Shown one piece after another: positions 1 to 11,770 of a DNA stretch of 64,000 nt. Both the position numbers and the translations under genes were made by a program. The notes under the pieces are model-generated. The model was not told where the DNA came from. It did no database searches and was given only the letters and a program-made list of their open reading frames with translations. The DNA is from Amphimedon queenslandica (lineage: Eukaryota; Porifera; Demospongiae; Haplosclerida; Niphatidae): NCBI RefSeq assembly GCF_000090795.2, contig NW_003546257.1, positions 25,705 to 89,704 on the forward strand, in the 5' to 3' direction. How positions within the stretch are numbered: position 1 is the stretch's first letter; the number at the start of each line of letters is the position of its first letter.

Positions 1-3000
1 CTCAGTACATTATACATGTACATGTACATGATTGATATTTTTATTGCTACCTTTCTTGCTCAAGTGTCTGTATCAGTGAGTTTGAAGAAGTGTTCATTAA
101 TGGGCTGGAAAAGAGAGAGGGCGTGTTAAAATACACAATGATACACAAATTACCTCCAGACAGCTGAAGCAAATGAGCCATTGGAAGTGTTGTTATTTGT
201 TCCCTAAAAGCACAAAATGAGTTATTAGTGATAGAGTAGTGGTATATGGTCAATGAAGTATGTAAGAATCATCTTGGTTGTAATACTCAATACAATATGT
301 GATCTCACCATTGGTGATGCTTCTTCTTTAAGTTTCATAGCTTCCTGAGGATTATTAAATCTAAGATAAGTATTACTGCCCAGCTTCAATGTATCACCTA
401 TAGCGAAAAATAATCAATATTGATAATAGTCCTAATTAGGCATATTGACAGTCAAAGCTACATGCATGGTAATAGCAGAATATTATTATAATCTTTTATT
501 AAATAGTGCATTGCTTACTGTGTGACAGTTTTACAGGCTCATCCTGTTCGACTGGTATTTGATTGACAAAAGATAGGCCCTCAAGTTTGTGAAGGTAGAC
601 AGACTCTCCATAATCCAGCAGTGTAATCTTGCAATGAAAATTAGCTATACTCTCAGATTTAAAACCTAAAAGAGAGAGAGAGGTTGATAAAAAGAAGCTA
701 CAAATAGACAACAAATATCTACAAACAGTTGAGGCTACACAATAATTTTAGAACAACTTAAAAATTCGTAAAAAATTTAATTTTGATCTGAATCAGCTCA
801 AACTTTCTATGCAACATAAAAACATGTATACATATCAAAAACAATTATAAAAATGGAGAATTCTCTCCTTTTAATTTTTGGCAAAATTTGGCTAAAATCC
901 CTGTACTATAGTACAGGGACTTTGGCCTGATTTTGGAGCAACTTAAAAAATTTGTAAAAAATTCTAATTTGATTGGAATTAGCTCAAACTTGCTACACAG
1001 CATAAGAACATGTATATGCATCAGATAAAATTATAAAAATGGAGAATTCTCTCTGAGTCATTTTTGATGAAAATACCATTACTTACTGATATCATTCTCA
1101 ATGGGGGCATCAACATGTCCAATAGTAGTGTCACCACTCTGAAATAACCACACATGCATTATAATAATATAGTAGTCATTACATATTAACAGTTCATACT
1201 TTTAGATAGTAGAGCACTACCCCGGCACCAAACCGATCTTCATCCACCCCCAGCAAGTGAGGCTGCTCAGAAGCAACTGTCATTTTCACTCCTTCACTTC
1301 TCAGTGCTAGATCACGCTCCTGTAGTGACATACAGTACATCTCAAACCTACTCGTGCAGCTGTAATTATTACTTCAATAATCTTTTGAATGTCTCCCCAT
1401 TTCCCTGCCCAGCTTCTTGTAAGGGATTGGATCTATTGGTGGTTGGAATTGACACAGTATAGTGAAGTAATTGTATTAGCTAGATGTACCTTTTCCTCTT
1501 TGTTATGTAAATCCACTGCTAAATGTAGTGTGCTCTCCACGTCCTATAGGTAATGGGGTTAAGATAGTGAGTACTTTAATGTACATACTGTGTTTGAAAT
1601 GATGCCCATTAAGCGCTTGATTTCTTCTCGTAACTCTCTAATCAGTTTGACATTTTCATCCTATAACATAACGCAATTGCATATAGGAATAAATCACAAA
1701 GTATAAAGTTTATCTATCATTAAAGTGTAGATTAGGATTCTTATACTTCATTTATTTTCGGCTTATTGACAATGTTCTTGGCTCTGCTGGCGTATCTCAA
1801 TGTACTAAGCGTCTCAGCATAACTGTATTGACAAGGTGACACAGCTGCAATAAACATAATGGAAATATTCATCACAATACAACAAATTCTGTACATACAT
1901 ATACATGTACATTATATACATGAGTATGTTTTTTCTTACTTGCTATCATAATTGTTTTTGAATTCCCTCCCAGACTGTCTTTGAGTAGCCAGGTCAGTGT
2001 AGAGTCCCTGTACGGTATGAAACGATTCTTCTTCTTTGAGCTTGAGGAAGCTTCGGCTAGAGGGGGAAATCAAATAATTACCGCACTAATTATAATTAGC
2101 AGCTGGGGGTGATTAGTACATTAATTAAGTAACACAATGAATAAAGAATGCTATAATATCTACATATTGAGCATCAGTGTATACAAGATCTACTATTGTT
2201 GTATCTGATGAACAAAGAGCTCAACAAGCCAACAACAAAGGAAGTATGTATATTTTTTGTATTTTTCCAGCTGCCAATACTTGTATTGCTATGAGCCAAT
2301 GTAGTGATCATCATTACACAATGTATCGTTGCATTCATTAATAAGTGAAAGGTGTAATAGCTCAGACTGTGAACATACCTAAGGCTTGAATGACATTACC
2401 CAGACATACCAGCGACTTGTTTATGTTCCCTCCTTCTTTCAATCTCTGGCCCTCAGCACCTGTTTGACTAGCTCTCTCGCTGTACAAAACGAGAAAAGAA
2501 AAAAAGAGAAAACAATTTATAACATATGAGAAAGAGAAGCTCTCACCTTCCAGCTAAATCCACCAGGTGAATTTTACTGACGGTTTCACTGGGTATGTCA
2601 TGTGAATATTTTGCCTATTCAATGATAATAATAATAATACTCATTATAAAATGTGTCCTAATTTGCTCACTTGCATAAAAGTGATGGTAAAGATGGCATG
2701 CGAGCGACTGCTCACATCATTCATCTTGGTAGCAGCTGTAACTCTAAATTCAAATAACAATACAACAATAATTCGGTTAAAATGCATCACAGGGCATTCA
2801 CTTTTGATACTACTCCCATGCAATGATCATAATCACTCATTGTCCCAAATGACAACATACACGTACACATGCAGTACATGCGTATAATGGTTTTTTGAAA
2901 TATACCATCTCTCTCCATTCATACTTATGCAGTAGCCTAGTACCTGAAACTGTTTCCAATGGATATTAGTTCTTCTATAGCTTGGTAGTCAGAGACTTGA

Positions 3001-4607
3001 TGCCTGCTCAGATCTAGTGAAAAAATTAATGACAATTAGCAGTTTATACCACAAATAGTCTATAAGACTCGCTAAATATTATGGGCTATTCTTTCCTTCT
3101 CTCTCTCACTCTCTCCCTCTCTCTCCATCTCTCTCTCTCTCCCTCTCTCTCTCTCTTCCTCCCTCTCTCTCTTACTTTCAACGTAGGGTCCTTCTTTTGG
3201 ATGTTCTCTAACTTTAAGATTGTGTTGAGGCGAATTCGAACTAGGAACCGACATTTTCAACAAGTCTCTCACTTTCTCATTGTAAATCTCCATATAACTA
3301 CACACCAAGAGAGAGAGAGACGTAAAATATACAAGATATGCTACACTGTATAAACCATGCAACCCATATAAGCAGTGCATTATACACATAGAACAAACAT
3401 ACACAAGTGTACAATTCCATGAATGGCTACATGTGTTACTTAAAAGTTTACATGAGGATATTGCATCAACATCATACGAATATGAATCACATTATCACGT
3501 AATGCATATGACACACATGCTTCTCACATGTTATTGCTAATTTTAATAGTTATGTCCGACATATGTATATACATTTGAGTAAGCAGATACAAATTACAAT
3601 TATTGTTATTCATTTCAATAATACAGTGCACACACGCATACACTTTATGAAAGTGGAGTGTGTTTATATGCACTTATAAGGTAAAAGTGTGTTTGTGTGT
3701 TTATGAAAGAGAGTCCCCACACACAGTGTGTGGCATACCTGACTTCTACTTTATAAGATACTTGGTTGGGGTTCTTCTTCATTCCTTTGAATAGCCCCTG
3801 TGATGTGGGATAAAAAAAACAACACGAGAGAGAGATGAGTAATAAAAAAAGAGGGAAAATATTAAAAATAAATAAATAAATAAATGACAGTATAATCTCT
3901 CACTCACATCACAAATTCTTGGTATGAGGCCAGGAGATTGCTAGGAATATTTTTGAAAAAATAAAGAAGTATTAAAAGGATCTCTTTAGTACCTCATTTC
4001 CCATCATTGTGTAAGTCTTTCCACTCCCTGTCTGCCCATATGCAAATATGCAGCCGTTGTAGCCTTCAAAGGCTGAGTTCAAGATATGGTGGCCAAGATC
4101 TGAGAATATCTTATGCAAAAAAAAACAGGAGAAGGATGATAAAGAATTTGATATTAGGGGAGATAAAAAAAGTAGCCATTACTCTATATTATCTGCTATC
4201 ATAACTACAATTATTACTAATTGTTATGTATTATTGCTATAAGATATTATGATAGGATAATTCTATAATCACATTATCTGAAAAGGTCAAATGGAAGAGT
4301 GTTGATTCATGTGGGCAGGCTCGACCAGGCACTATGTAAACTATTGTTATAGAGGCTAACTTGTTCCTGAGAGGCGAAGTGAGAGTCATCAGAACTAACG
4401 GACCAATAGGAGTGATCGTATATAAATTCTTTAGAGGCATCCCTCATTTCACCCACAGCTACAGCTGCCTCACTCTGGGAAAGAAATAAAATATGACGGC
4501 AGAGAGAAAAATTAAAAAGAGAGAGAAATATAACAGTACTTTAAAAAGAATAGTCGACTGTCCTTTTATATCTAACACAATAGGACTCTGAGACTCGAGC
4601 TCTCTAG

Positions 4608-4703
<96 letters not shown>

Positions 4704-5309
4704 AAGAAATAAAAACTAACTTCTTCACACATGTTACATCATGTAATTCCCCACGTAATATATGATAGACCCAAAGTGTAGCCATAGCAATTATAGTATA
4801 GTACAACAGACATGCTAATTACTACTAGAACTGGAGGTCACTGAGCATAATATTTATATCAGCACTGCATAGTACATAACTAGAATAGTGACTAACCAGT
4901 ACTGTAAACCAGCAGATCACATGACAGTGAGCTATAAATCCATTACTGCTATCAATGTACTAACGGACACCATTAGATCAACTGTACTAATCTAACAAAC
5001 GTGGACTCAAGGCAGAGTTGTATTATGCTTCAGTTTCATAATCGTGCCACATACACAATACATTGAATTGCATTATGTGTATAAGCATATCTTATTTGCA
5101 AACAGCATAAAATTAGAAACTAGAAGAATTAGTCAATAATTTACAACAGTTGATGCTAACATCTGATAATCTAGTCTCGCGTAATCTACATCAATCTTTG
5201 CTCTTATTTTTGAGACATATATAAATTTGAATTTTTGGATCTCGAATTGCAACAATTCTTACCTAGACAAAAGAGGTCTTGCTCTCACAGCTACTTTGAT
5301 ATTGGCCAT
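1..5309 (-). CDS. KIF16B: Kinesin-3 motor protein, KIF16B-like (partial, 3' end off window)
   Basis: Plus-end-directed microtubule motor; vertebrate KIF16B carries early endosomes through a C-terminal PX domain, which would lie beyond the left edge. The first coding exon (5263-5309) reads [16 protein letters not shown] and joins exon 2 at 4603 ([14 protein letters not shown]). Later exons give [19 protein letters not shown] (~4366-4475), the P-loop [10 protein letters not shown] (~4010-4080), [13 protein letters not shown] (~3270), switch [10 protein letters not shown] (~2700), switch II VDLAGSERA (~2480-2560), LGNVIQAL (~2390), [20 protein letters not shown] (~1990) and [15 protein letters not shown] (~1790). 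An FHA domain follows ([19 protein letters not shown] ~1220, then exons at ~1090, ~510-660 and ~310-390). The FHA region and the phrase [12 protein letters not shown] match KIF16B better than KIF1 or KIF13. More than twelve short exons. The family is sure; the KIF16B assignment is likely. Confidence 0.83.
734..1075. repeat. ~180-bp palindrome-bearing repeat, about two units (KIF16B intron)
   Basis: Two units in the same orientation as the METTL4 array. The perfect 20-bp palindrome CCCTGTACTATAGTACAGGG is at 899-918. It lies between KIF16B FHA-domain exons. Confidence 0.85.
4612..4706. repeat. (GA)n microsatellite in KIF16B intron 1
   Basis: Almost pure GA dinucleotide run of about 95 bp. On the gene strand it is a CT tract ending right at the acceptor of KIF16B exon 2 (AG at 4605-4604), so it forms a very long polypyrimidine tract. 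It also creates a spurious SLSLSL reading frame. Confidence 0.95.
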
Positions 5310-5501
5310 TGCTCCTGTACCTTTTGTGTGACTAGGCGCTTCCTAACTTTCACAGACAAGAGAAGTGCTTCACACAAAGCTCGAACCAAAGCCCAAAGAA
5401 AGTGGGTGAGTCACACCCCAAAATTAATAATAGACTATGAATAAGATTAGATCTAACATGCACAAAGAAGCATAATAAAGCAGTAGAAAAAGCATGCATT
5501 G

Positions 5502-8018
5502 TTATTGGAAAGTAACAGTGAATCTGGCTCTAAAATTCTCATCACCAGACACAAATGGATAATACAGCGGGTAATTGGTATTCCATATATTATTATGAAT
5601 ATTGAAGGCAATGCCTATCACGCTATCATCAACCAGTGAGTCCAGCGGAACGGGGAACGAAGTAGGACTATGACCATCATCAATGATTGGACACACTATA
5701 GGGACATCGGTTGAATTAAAAGCAATGGTAGGTCCAGAGCTGCTGCCCATTGAAGAAGATGATGTTAGCAGAACACTCTGAGCTGCATGCTGGAACTGAG
5801 ATCCATTATTGACAACGCTGCCAACAGTAAATGAAGACTTATCGTCCACTTTAAAGACTCTCGCTTTCCAACGGGTAGCAGCTGCACCTGTTGCTGGAGG
5901 AGAGGGGTAGAAAGAGAACATGGTCGATTCTGGAAGACGTGTGCTGGTCTTGTTTACCAAAACAAGATCAAAATCAATTCTTAACAGAGAAGAGTCACTA
6001 GTAGAGAGATTGACTTTAATCCATACATCAGCAGGCGCACCATAATAATCATGAGCCTTTGAATCAAGCATTGTCAAATGAGTGAGGAAATAATTCTCAT
6101 TATCCTTGCATTGATAAAGACCGATCAATTTTGTTGACCAGGTCTGTGACAGAGGATCAGCTACATCACTACCTGGCTTATCGTAACCAGCATTAAATGC
6201 GTAGTCATATCTTGACTGCATAAAGAAAAAGTCGGATTCATTGTACGTGATGTAAGTAAACTGGCCCAATGATTGATTGGTACCAGCAAAAACCAACTGT
6301 TTATTGCTTGATGTACTGTAGATCAAGTGAGTGATAGGACCTGTGCTATTATCAAATCCTATCTCTACTTTACCATTGAAAAGAGTGAATACTTTCGATG
6401 CATCAATCTCATTGTAATCTGACAAGTTAGGAGGATCGGTCAGTTTAAGCTCAGACAATCCACTAGTGAGGTATTCGTTTAGTTTGTGACCTTCACTGGC
6501 CTCAAGGGTAAGGTTAATGAATGTTCTCTGCTCAAACCAAGACTCCCGATTGGCGATAAATTCTGCAGTTGTACGAGCTTTCTCAAAATCTGAATTGGCC
6601 CAGTCCTCTGTATTCTCCACACCAGGGAGGCCCCAAGTATGTTCAGGGAGTTTAATAAGAAATCTTGTAGCATTTGAAACGACAGGATCAGAGAGGTCAC
6701 AGGCTCCATCTTTGAGACACTGATCAAGACTGAGGGCCATTGAGCGATACATTGAGGACTTAAGAGGATCTGAGGCTATGCCTTGTATCCACGTATCGCC
6801 AATCTCTTTATTAGTAAGTACGGGTAGGTGATCAATACTGACAGAATTGGTGAAATTATCAAACGTAGAAGCAAAGACTGCAGCTCCTGGGTACTCTTCT
6901 CTTAGTATCATATAATACCGGTCAATCTCGTCAAGCGAGTTAGGAGGTCCCGTATTGTCGGTACGGAATGCAAAGCAAAGTATGTGAGCAGTGCCTGGTG
7001 CCAGTGTGCAGTCACGATAGGATATACCTCTAGCACCTTCCAAGTCTCTCCCAGGATTATTAGGGTACCCCCCAGCATGCCACAGTGCAATAACCATACC
7101 ATCACCACCATCCTCTTCATTCTCTCCATCAACTTTCCACAAGAATATTTTCGGTACAGCTGGTGGAGCACTCCCTGAATTAACGCCAACAGAGACAGCT
7201 TTGACCCCATACTTATTAAGAGTCTTTAGTGAACACATTGTGAGTCCTGGGACATCTCTCTGACTGAGTACCGTCGTAGACTTCAAGTATTTCTTGTTGA
7301 GTCTCTGAGCGATTGATAGTCCGGCCTCAAGCACAGCCTCATTCATGAACTCAATTTGCATGTTCATGGGTCCAGCATGCCATGCAATGTACCCTTTTCT
7401 TATAGCAGCATCAAAGGACTCTATTTCAGAAGGAGATGGACACTTGACCTGTATGCCATTGAGGGTCATGTTAGGAGGGCAGTCAAGGTAGAGGTCAACA
7501 AGCCATGGCTGAGTGGTGTAGATGAATGACTCATCGGGTCTATAGAGCTCCATCTCTTCAGCAAGACGGATGGCACGAGGAAAGTAAGACTGGAAATACT
7601 TGTTGATTATTACAGCAGCAAAACCAGCATATCCTACATCAAGATGATTCATGAAGACAACGTGGACTTGATGGACTTTTGGGACTTTGATCCACGCAGC
7701 AGGGACTGTGCTCCACGTTATGTTAGAGCAGTCGGAGGCAACAGATCCAGTAATATTTTCTCCATCATCTAAGAGCATGTTAATGATAGAAGAAGAGGAG
7801 TCATAGCTCACTGAGCCCGTGCCCCAGTTCGGATTATAAGTGACAGCAAACGAGGAGTAGGCGCCATTATGTTTCTCTATCCTGAAAATAAGTTGTGCTG
7901 TTGGAATAGAGTGACTATCATACCAGTTACCAGTAATGTCAGAGCATGCAGCCTCGGCGGGTGGAGAGGAAAGAAGAAGGCTAGCCAGAAAAATAAAGGG
8001 GAAGAAAAAGGTGACCAT
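5502..8018 (-). CDS. Secreted GH38-superfamily-like (DUF5054-like) protein, intronless
   Basis: An uninterrupted frame. The ATG at 8018 is preferred over 8066 because it begins a standard signal peptide (MVTFFFPFIFLASLLLSSPP, then a likely cut after AEA), and because the promoter-type element GGGCGTGGC sits at 8040-8032 inside the longer version. The mature protein of about 815 residues starts with a small Cys-bearing domain (CSDITGNWYDSH). The core begins VHVVFMNHLDVGYAGF; HLDVGY resembles the metal-binding HxD motif of GH38 alpha-mannosidases. DVPGLTMCSLKTLNKYGVKA and WHAGPMNMQIEFMNEAV follow, then a beta-rich C-terminal half beginning near NGKVEIGFDNSTGPITHLIY, as in GH38-type C-terminal domains. 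Many N-x-S/T sites fit a secreted glycoprotein. The catalytic nucleophile could not be assigned and the substrate is unknown. All other long genes here have introns, so retrocopy or horizontal origin is possible. Confidence 0.8.
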   Translation of the reverse strand: MVTFFFPFIFLASLLLSSPPAEAACSDITGNWYDSHSIPTAQLIFRIEKHNGAYSSFAVTYNPNWGTGSVSYDSSSSIINMLLDDGENITGSVASDCSNITWSTVPAAWIKVPKVHQVHVVFMNHLDVGYAGFAAVIINKYFQSYFPRAIRLAEEMELYRPDESFIYTTQPWLVDLYLDCPPNMTLNGIQVKCPSPSEIESFDAAIRKGYIAWHAGPMNMQIEFMNEAVLEAGLSIAQRLNKKYLKSTTVLSQRDVPGLTMCSLKTLNKYGVKAVSVGVNSGSAPPAVPKIFLWKVDGENEEDGGDGMVIALWHAGGYPNNPGRDLEGARGISYRDCTLAPGTAHILCFAFRTDNTGPPNSLDEIDRYYMILREEYPGAAVFASTFDNFTNSVSIDHLPVLTNKEIGDTWIQGIASDPLKSSMYRSMALSLDQCLKDGACDLSDPVVSNATRFLIKLPEHTWGLPGVENTEDWANSDFEKARTTAEFIANRESWFEQRTFINLTLEASEGHKLNEYLTSGLSELKLTDPPNLSDYNEIDASKVFTLFNGKVEIGFDNSTGPITHLIYSTSSNKQLVFAGTNQSLGQFTYITYNESDFFFMQSRYDYAFNAGYDKPGSDVADPLSQTWSTKLIGLYQCKDNENYFLTHLTMLDSKAHDYYGAPADVWIKVNLSTSDSSLLRIDFDLVLVNKTSTRLPESTMFSFYPSPPATGAAATRWKARVFKVDDKSSFTVGSVVNNGSQFQHAAQSVLLTSSSSMGSSSGPTIAFNSTDVPIVCPIIDDGHSPTSFPVPLDSLVDDSVIGIAFNIHNNIWNTNYPLYYPFVSGDENFRARFTVTFQ

Positions 8019-8031
8019 TTTGCAGCAGTGA

Positions 8032-8040
8032 GCCACGCCC
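8032..8040 (-). promoter_or_regulatory. GGGCGTGGC-type promoter element
   Basis: GCCACGCCC on the + strand (GGGCGTGGC on the gene strand), 14 nt upstream of the preferred ATG of the secreted GH38-like gene. The same element recurs near other start codons in the window. It resembles KLF/Sp CACCC-type sites. Confidence 0.4.
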
Positions 8041-8238
8041 AATCGAGCATGATTACATAAGACCATGATAAGACCACTCTATGATTGTAAAAATCTTGCA
8101 TTGTTTTCATACAACAGAGGAGATTTTCATGAATTAAATTTACTTTTCAAAGATAATATAGCTTACAATAAAAGTTGAAACTGTAAGACCTATTTTGCAA
8201 GAAAAACAAAAACAATTAAAGTATTTACTACTACTAGT

Positions 8239-10900
8239 CTATCTTACTTCATTTCCCCAGGAAGTCCAGCCTGGTAAGAGATTCCTTGCAAACAATTCAA
8301 GACATTTCATATCTTTACTTTCAGCGTATAATTGCAAAATATCTTTAAGAAAAGAACAAGAGCTCTCGATTAATCCTTTCTGTGAATTATTTCCTAACCT
8401 CCCAAGTATGGTTTCTGAGAGTGAGTAGTACTGGGTATACACATTAATGAGTATTGTGAAGGAGGTTTGCATGATCCAGTGATCACTGACACGTTATCTA
8501 CTAAGATCTCATCTCCTGATCTTGATTTAACACTTGATGCAGAGTCTGCAGACAAACTTTGAACTGACTTGTCACCCGATAAATCTAATTTAATTTTAGG
8601 ATTTGTCAAATACATTATTGGTTTTTTCTGTACCTTTTAGCATTAAAGGGTTTGATGGAGGGATACAATGTGACTCAGTTAGTCTTTGAGCTTTAGCAGG
8701 AGGTGGCGTAGGATCAGAGTCAGCAGGGAGAGAGGGTCTCTTTCCAATTATAAGAGACTCGTAAGGTTTCTTGTGTACAGAGTCGACATCGAAAACGAAA
8801 TCACCTTCAGTTGTAACCTGAAGAGATGGCGAAAAGAAAATTGTTAATTATAATAATTATTAGTTGGCAACCTTTATCCAGAGCCATTCACCAATGTACT
8901 CTAGTCCCCATTTAGGCAGCAATTCCTGTACAGTCCATTGTACCAGCTGTCTCTTATTAGTGACCCACAGAGCTACCAGACCACCCGGAGCTATCAGCTC
9001 TGGAATAGGAAGCTGGGAGATGTCTTCTTTGTCCAACCATTTATACCTAACATAGAAGAAATATGTACATTTAATGTAATAATACCAAGATACTATAGTA
9101 ACTTTCTAAGATCAAAGAAGCCACTTGGTATGATATAAAAATATATGTGTGTGGCTATAAAAATATTTTATAATACAGTACATGTAAATCCTGTACAACA
9201 AAGATAGTGCATACTTGTAATCCAGGTTTTTAATCATTATTTAAAGGTTCTTACTTCCCTCCTCTAATAGCTGATCTGTTTTCCCAAGGAGGATCAAGGA
9301 CAATAATATTATAACCATTAGCATCAGCATATCCTATTCAATGAGTTTCTTTAACTTGTGAAATTACAGAGATGTATCTTACGAGAGAATCGCTTCAGTA
9401 ATTGTATTTTAGATATGTCAGAGAGAAGGAAGGAGGAAGATGGAGGAATGGATACATTATGCCCACAAATATTTGCACAAATCTCGTGTGTAGCTTTGTT
9501 CATGATGATTTTACCAAACACATCGATTTCTTTACCAACATCATCTTATAGTATTAAATATATGAGCAAGAAAAAAAGCATAAAAAATTATAGTTTAATG
9601 GAAGCAGAAAAATAAGAACGTTAGTAAATACAATGTACCTTTTGTTAATTCAAGATTAACAGGAGTCTTATCATCAGTGAGTGGTACCATCTTATCAAGT
9701 TCACACAATCCAGCCCAGTCAATAACAACTGTAATGGAGGAGCATTATTAGTGTGTTACATTAAGAGTCACTGCTTGTACCTTTAGATTCATTAGCAGGT
9801 TCATTGATTTTACCATTTCTTACTGGAAAATACTCCAAACCGAGTCCGACCATCTTCAATGATTCATAGCATGACATAAGATAGCCACGGATCTGTAAAA
9901 AAAGACGTCCATGTAGAGACATGAAACATGGGTTTTAGAGCAACTTTAAAAATATGTAAAAAAAATCCAATTTTGATCGGAATCAGTTCAAACTTGCTAC
10001 GCAACATAAGAACATATATACAAATCAAAAAAAATATTAAAATGGAGAATTATCTATTTTTCATTTTTGACAAAATTTTAGCCAAAATCCCTGTACTATA
10101 GTACAGGGACTTTGGAACAATTTTTTAGTAACTTTTAAAATTCATAAAAAATTAAATTTGATCAGAATCTGTTTAAACTTGCTATGCAACATAAGAACAT
10201 GTATATGTATCAGGAAAAATTATAAAAATGGAGAATTCTCTCCTTTTCATTTTTGATGAAATTTGGCCAAAATCCCTGTACTACAGTACAGGGACTTTGG
10301 CCTGATTTTTGAGTAACTTTAAAAATTCATAAAAAAATTAATTTTGATTAGAATCTGTTCAAACTTGCTATATAATATAAGAACATGTATACGTATCAGA
10401 TAAAATTATAAAAATGGAGAATTCTTTACTTTTCATTTTGGGCAAAATCCCTGTACTTTAGTACAGGGACTTTGGCTACATTTTGGAGAACTTTAAAAAT
10501 TTGAAAAAATCTAATTTTGATTGAAATCAGGTACAAGGTGTTTAAAAAAGCTAGAAGTGCTTATGGATGGCTGATAAAATATGCTGCATACTTTCAAAAA
10601 ATGTTTCAATTGTTCTTCTTCTCCTTTATTCAATGGCCTCCTATTCTTCTTTCTCTTCCTCTTACGATCATAACTAGAATCTCCTATAGACATTATAGGT
10701 TTATAAATTGATGGTGCATTCCATTAAACTATTAGGCTAATGCATGACTATTATATTGTTTATGCTTGAGCTGTTTTATAAAATTAGGCAAAAGTGATCC
10801 CTACACTGAACACAAAAAAGATTTTAATAATAATTATCATTACGCTATTCATATGTTCATTCAAATATTATTCAAATATCATAAGTCACCACCATCATTA

Positions 10901-10948
<48 letters not shown>

Positions 10949-11401
10949 ATAATTATTATTACTATTACTAAATATACATTTTCTTATCTCATGCAGAGCA
11001 AACATGTTGCTGTTTATCTCATTACGAAGATTTGACACATACCATCATTGGCTGTAATGAAAAATAGCATTTCAATAACAGCCTACAAATAATTATACTT
11101 GACCATAAGTTAATTTGAACTCATTAGCTAATGCTATTTAGGCAAATAATTATTAATTTAGACCACATTATGTCAGATACCCATAACTAAATGCATGTCT
11201 CAATAATTTCTGCATACAAATCTAATTTTTATATCAACACAATTAAAATGGTCTTATTATAGATGTAATAATAGAAGATAAACTAAAGTATCATTTACCA
11301 ATAATCCCATGCCCATGTCTTTTTTCAACTAGATTTATCTCAAATTGCTTTGGATACTTCAATATAGCTCCAATCTCACTCCTCCAAACAATAGTTTCCA
11401 T
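8239..11401 (-). CDS. METTL4: METTL4, MT-A70 family N6-adenine methyltransferase
   Basis: Transfers methyl from SAM to adenine N6; vertebrate METTL4 acts on U2 snRNA m6Am and possibly DNA. Exon 1 (ATG at 11401) reads METIVWRSEIGAILKYPKQF. A basic exon at ~10570-10693 (KRKRKKNRRPLNKGEEEQL) matches the KRKR...NQGELDA region of METTL4. Then come exons at ~9780-9890 and ~9640-9730, the FLLSDIS region (~9420), and the catalytic motif DPPWENRSAIRGG (~9255-9330). Later exons give LPIPELIAPGGLVALWVTN (~8940-9040), VHKKPYESLIIGK (~8750) and CIPSTTHSQKPYL (~8420). A 56-nt intron (about 8346-8401) restores the frame into DILQLYAESKDM and the C-terminus LELFARNLLPGWTSWGNEVR. Exons between ~10700 and 11300 are unresolved. 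The intron at ~9920-10540 holds the ~180-bp repeat array. Confidence 0.87.
9930..10540. repeat. Array of ~180-bp palindrome-bearing repeat units (METTL4 intron)
   Basis: About 3.3 tandem units. Each carries an AT-rich body (ATTTTGATCGGAATCAG, CAAACTTGCTA, GAACATGTATA, AAAATGGAGAATTCT) followed by the palindrome CCCTGTACTATAGTACAGGG or a variant. Palindromes lie at 10089-10108, 10274-10293 (CTACAG core) and 10449-10468 (CTTTAG core), so the spacing is 185 and 175 bp. Confidence 0.9.
10903..10957. repeat. (ATT)n microsatellite
   Basis: Trinucleotide run of about 17 units inside METTL4. It yields a meaningless poly-Tyr reading frame. Confidence 0.95.
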
Positions 11402-11641
11402 TAATAATTCTTGCATTAGAATTTAGAAACACACCTCCAACAGGGAGTGGCTTTCTAAAAAGGATGAAAATCATAAAATTTTAAGCTGCAAGATTGTCCA
11501 AGACTTGAGCAGTGAATCAGTCATGCAAATCTGCCTGAGAAAACATTACTCTCATTTGTGCACACACAAATCTCCTTGTGAAAAACTTCAAAGTCATAGC
11601 AGGAAATAGCTGATATTTTTCAGTTCTGCAGCTAAACTGGA

Positions 11642-11650
11642 GGCGTGGTC
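11642..11650 (+). promoter_or_regulatory. GGCGTGGTC element in METTL4/PH-protein divergent promoter
   Basis: GGCGTGGTC in the 369-bp gap between the METTL4 ATG (11401, -) and the PH-like gene ATG (11771, +). A TATTAAAAAG box at about 11670-11680 could serve the + strand gene. Confidence 0.35.
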
Positions 11651-11770
11651 TCAACGCGTGGGCGTTCAATGTATTAAAAAGTCGCTACTCGTAGCCCAAA
11701 AAAGAAAGCAAGAGCAAACTAAAAGAAAGACTTGAAGCTTGTTGTAAGCAAGATTTCATCAAAAGGAATC

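Noticed and set aside
4459-4806. Leu/Ser-repeat membrane-like protein
   Set aside because: Translation of the (CT)n tract in KIF16B intron 1; only its short downstream part is true exon 2.
5310-5444. Plus-strand frame [16 protein letters not shown]... as a gene
   Set aside because: It is antisense to KIF16B coding exon 1, which supplies the missing kinesin first strand (KVAVRARP).
8394-8472. Frameshift or pseudogene in the METTL4 C-terminus
   Set aside because: A 56-nt GT-AG intron with a good pyrimidine tract restores a frame that matches METTL4 exactly.
10766-11035. Poly-Tyr open frame
   Set aside because: Translation of an (ATT)n microsatellite within METTL4.
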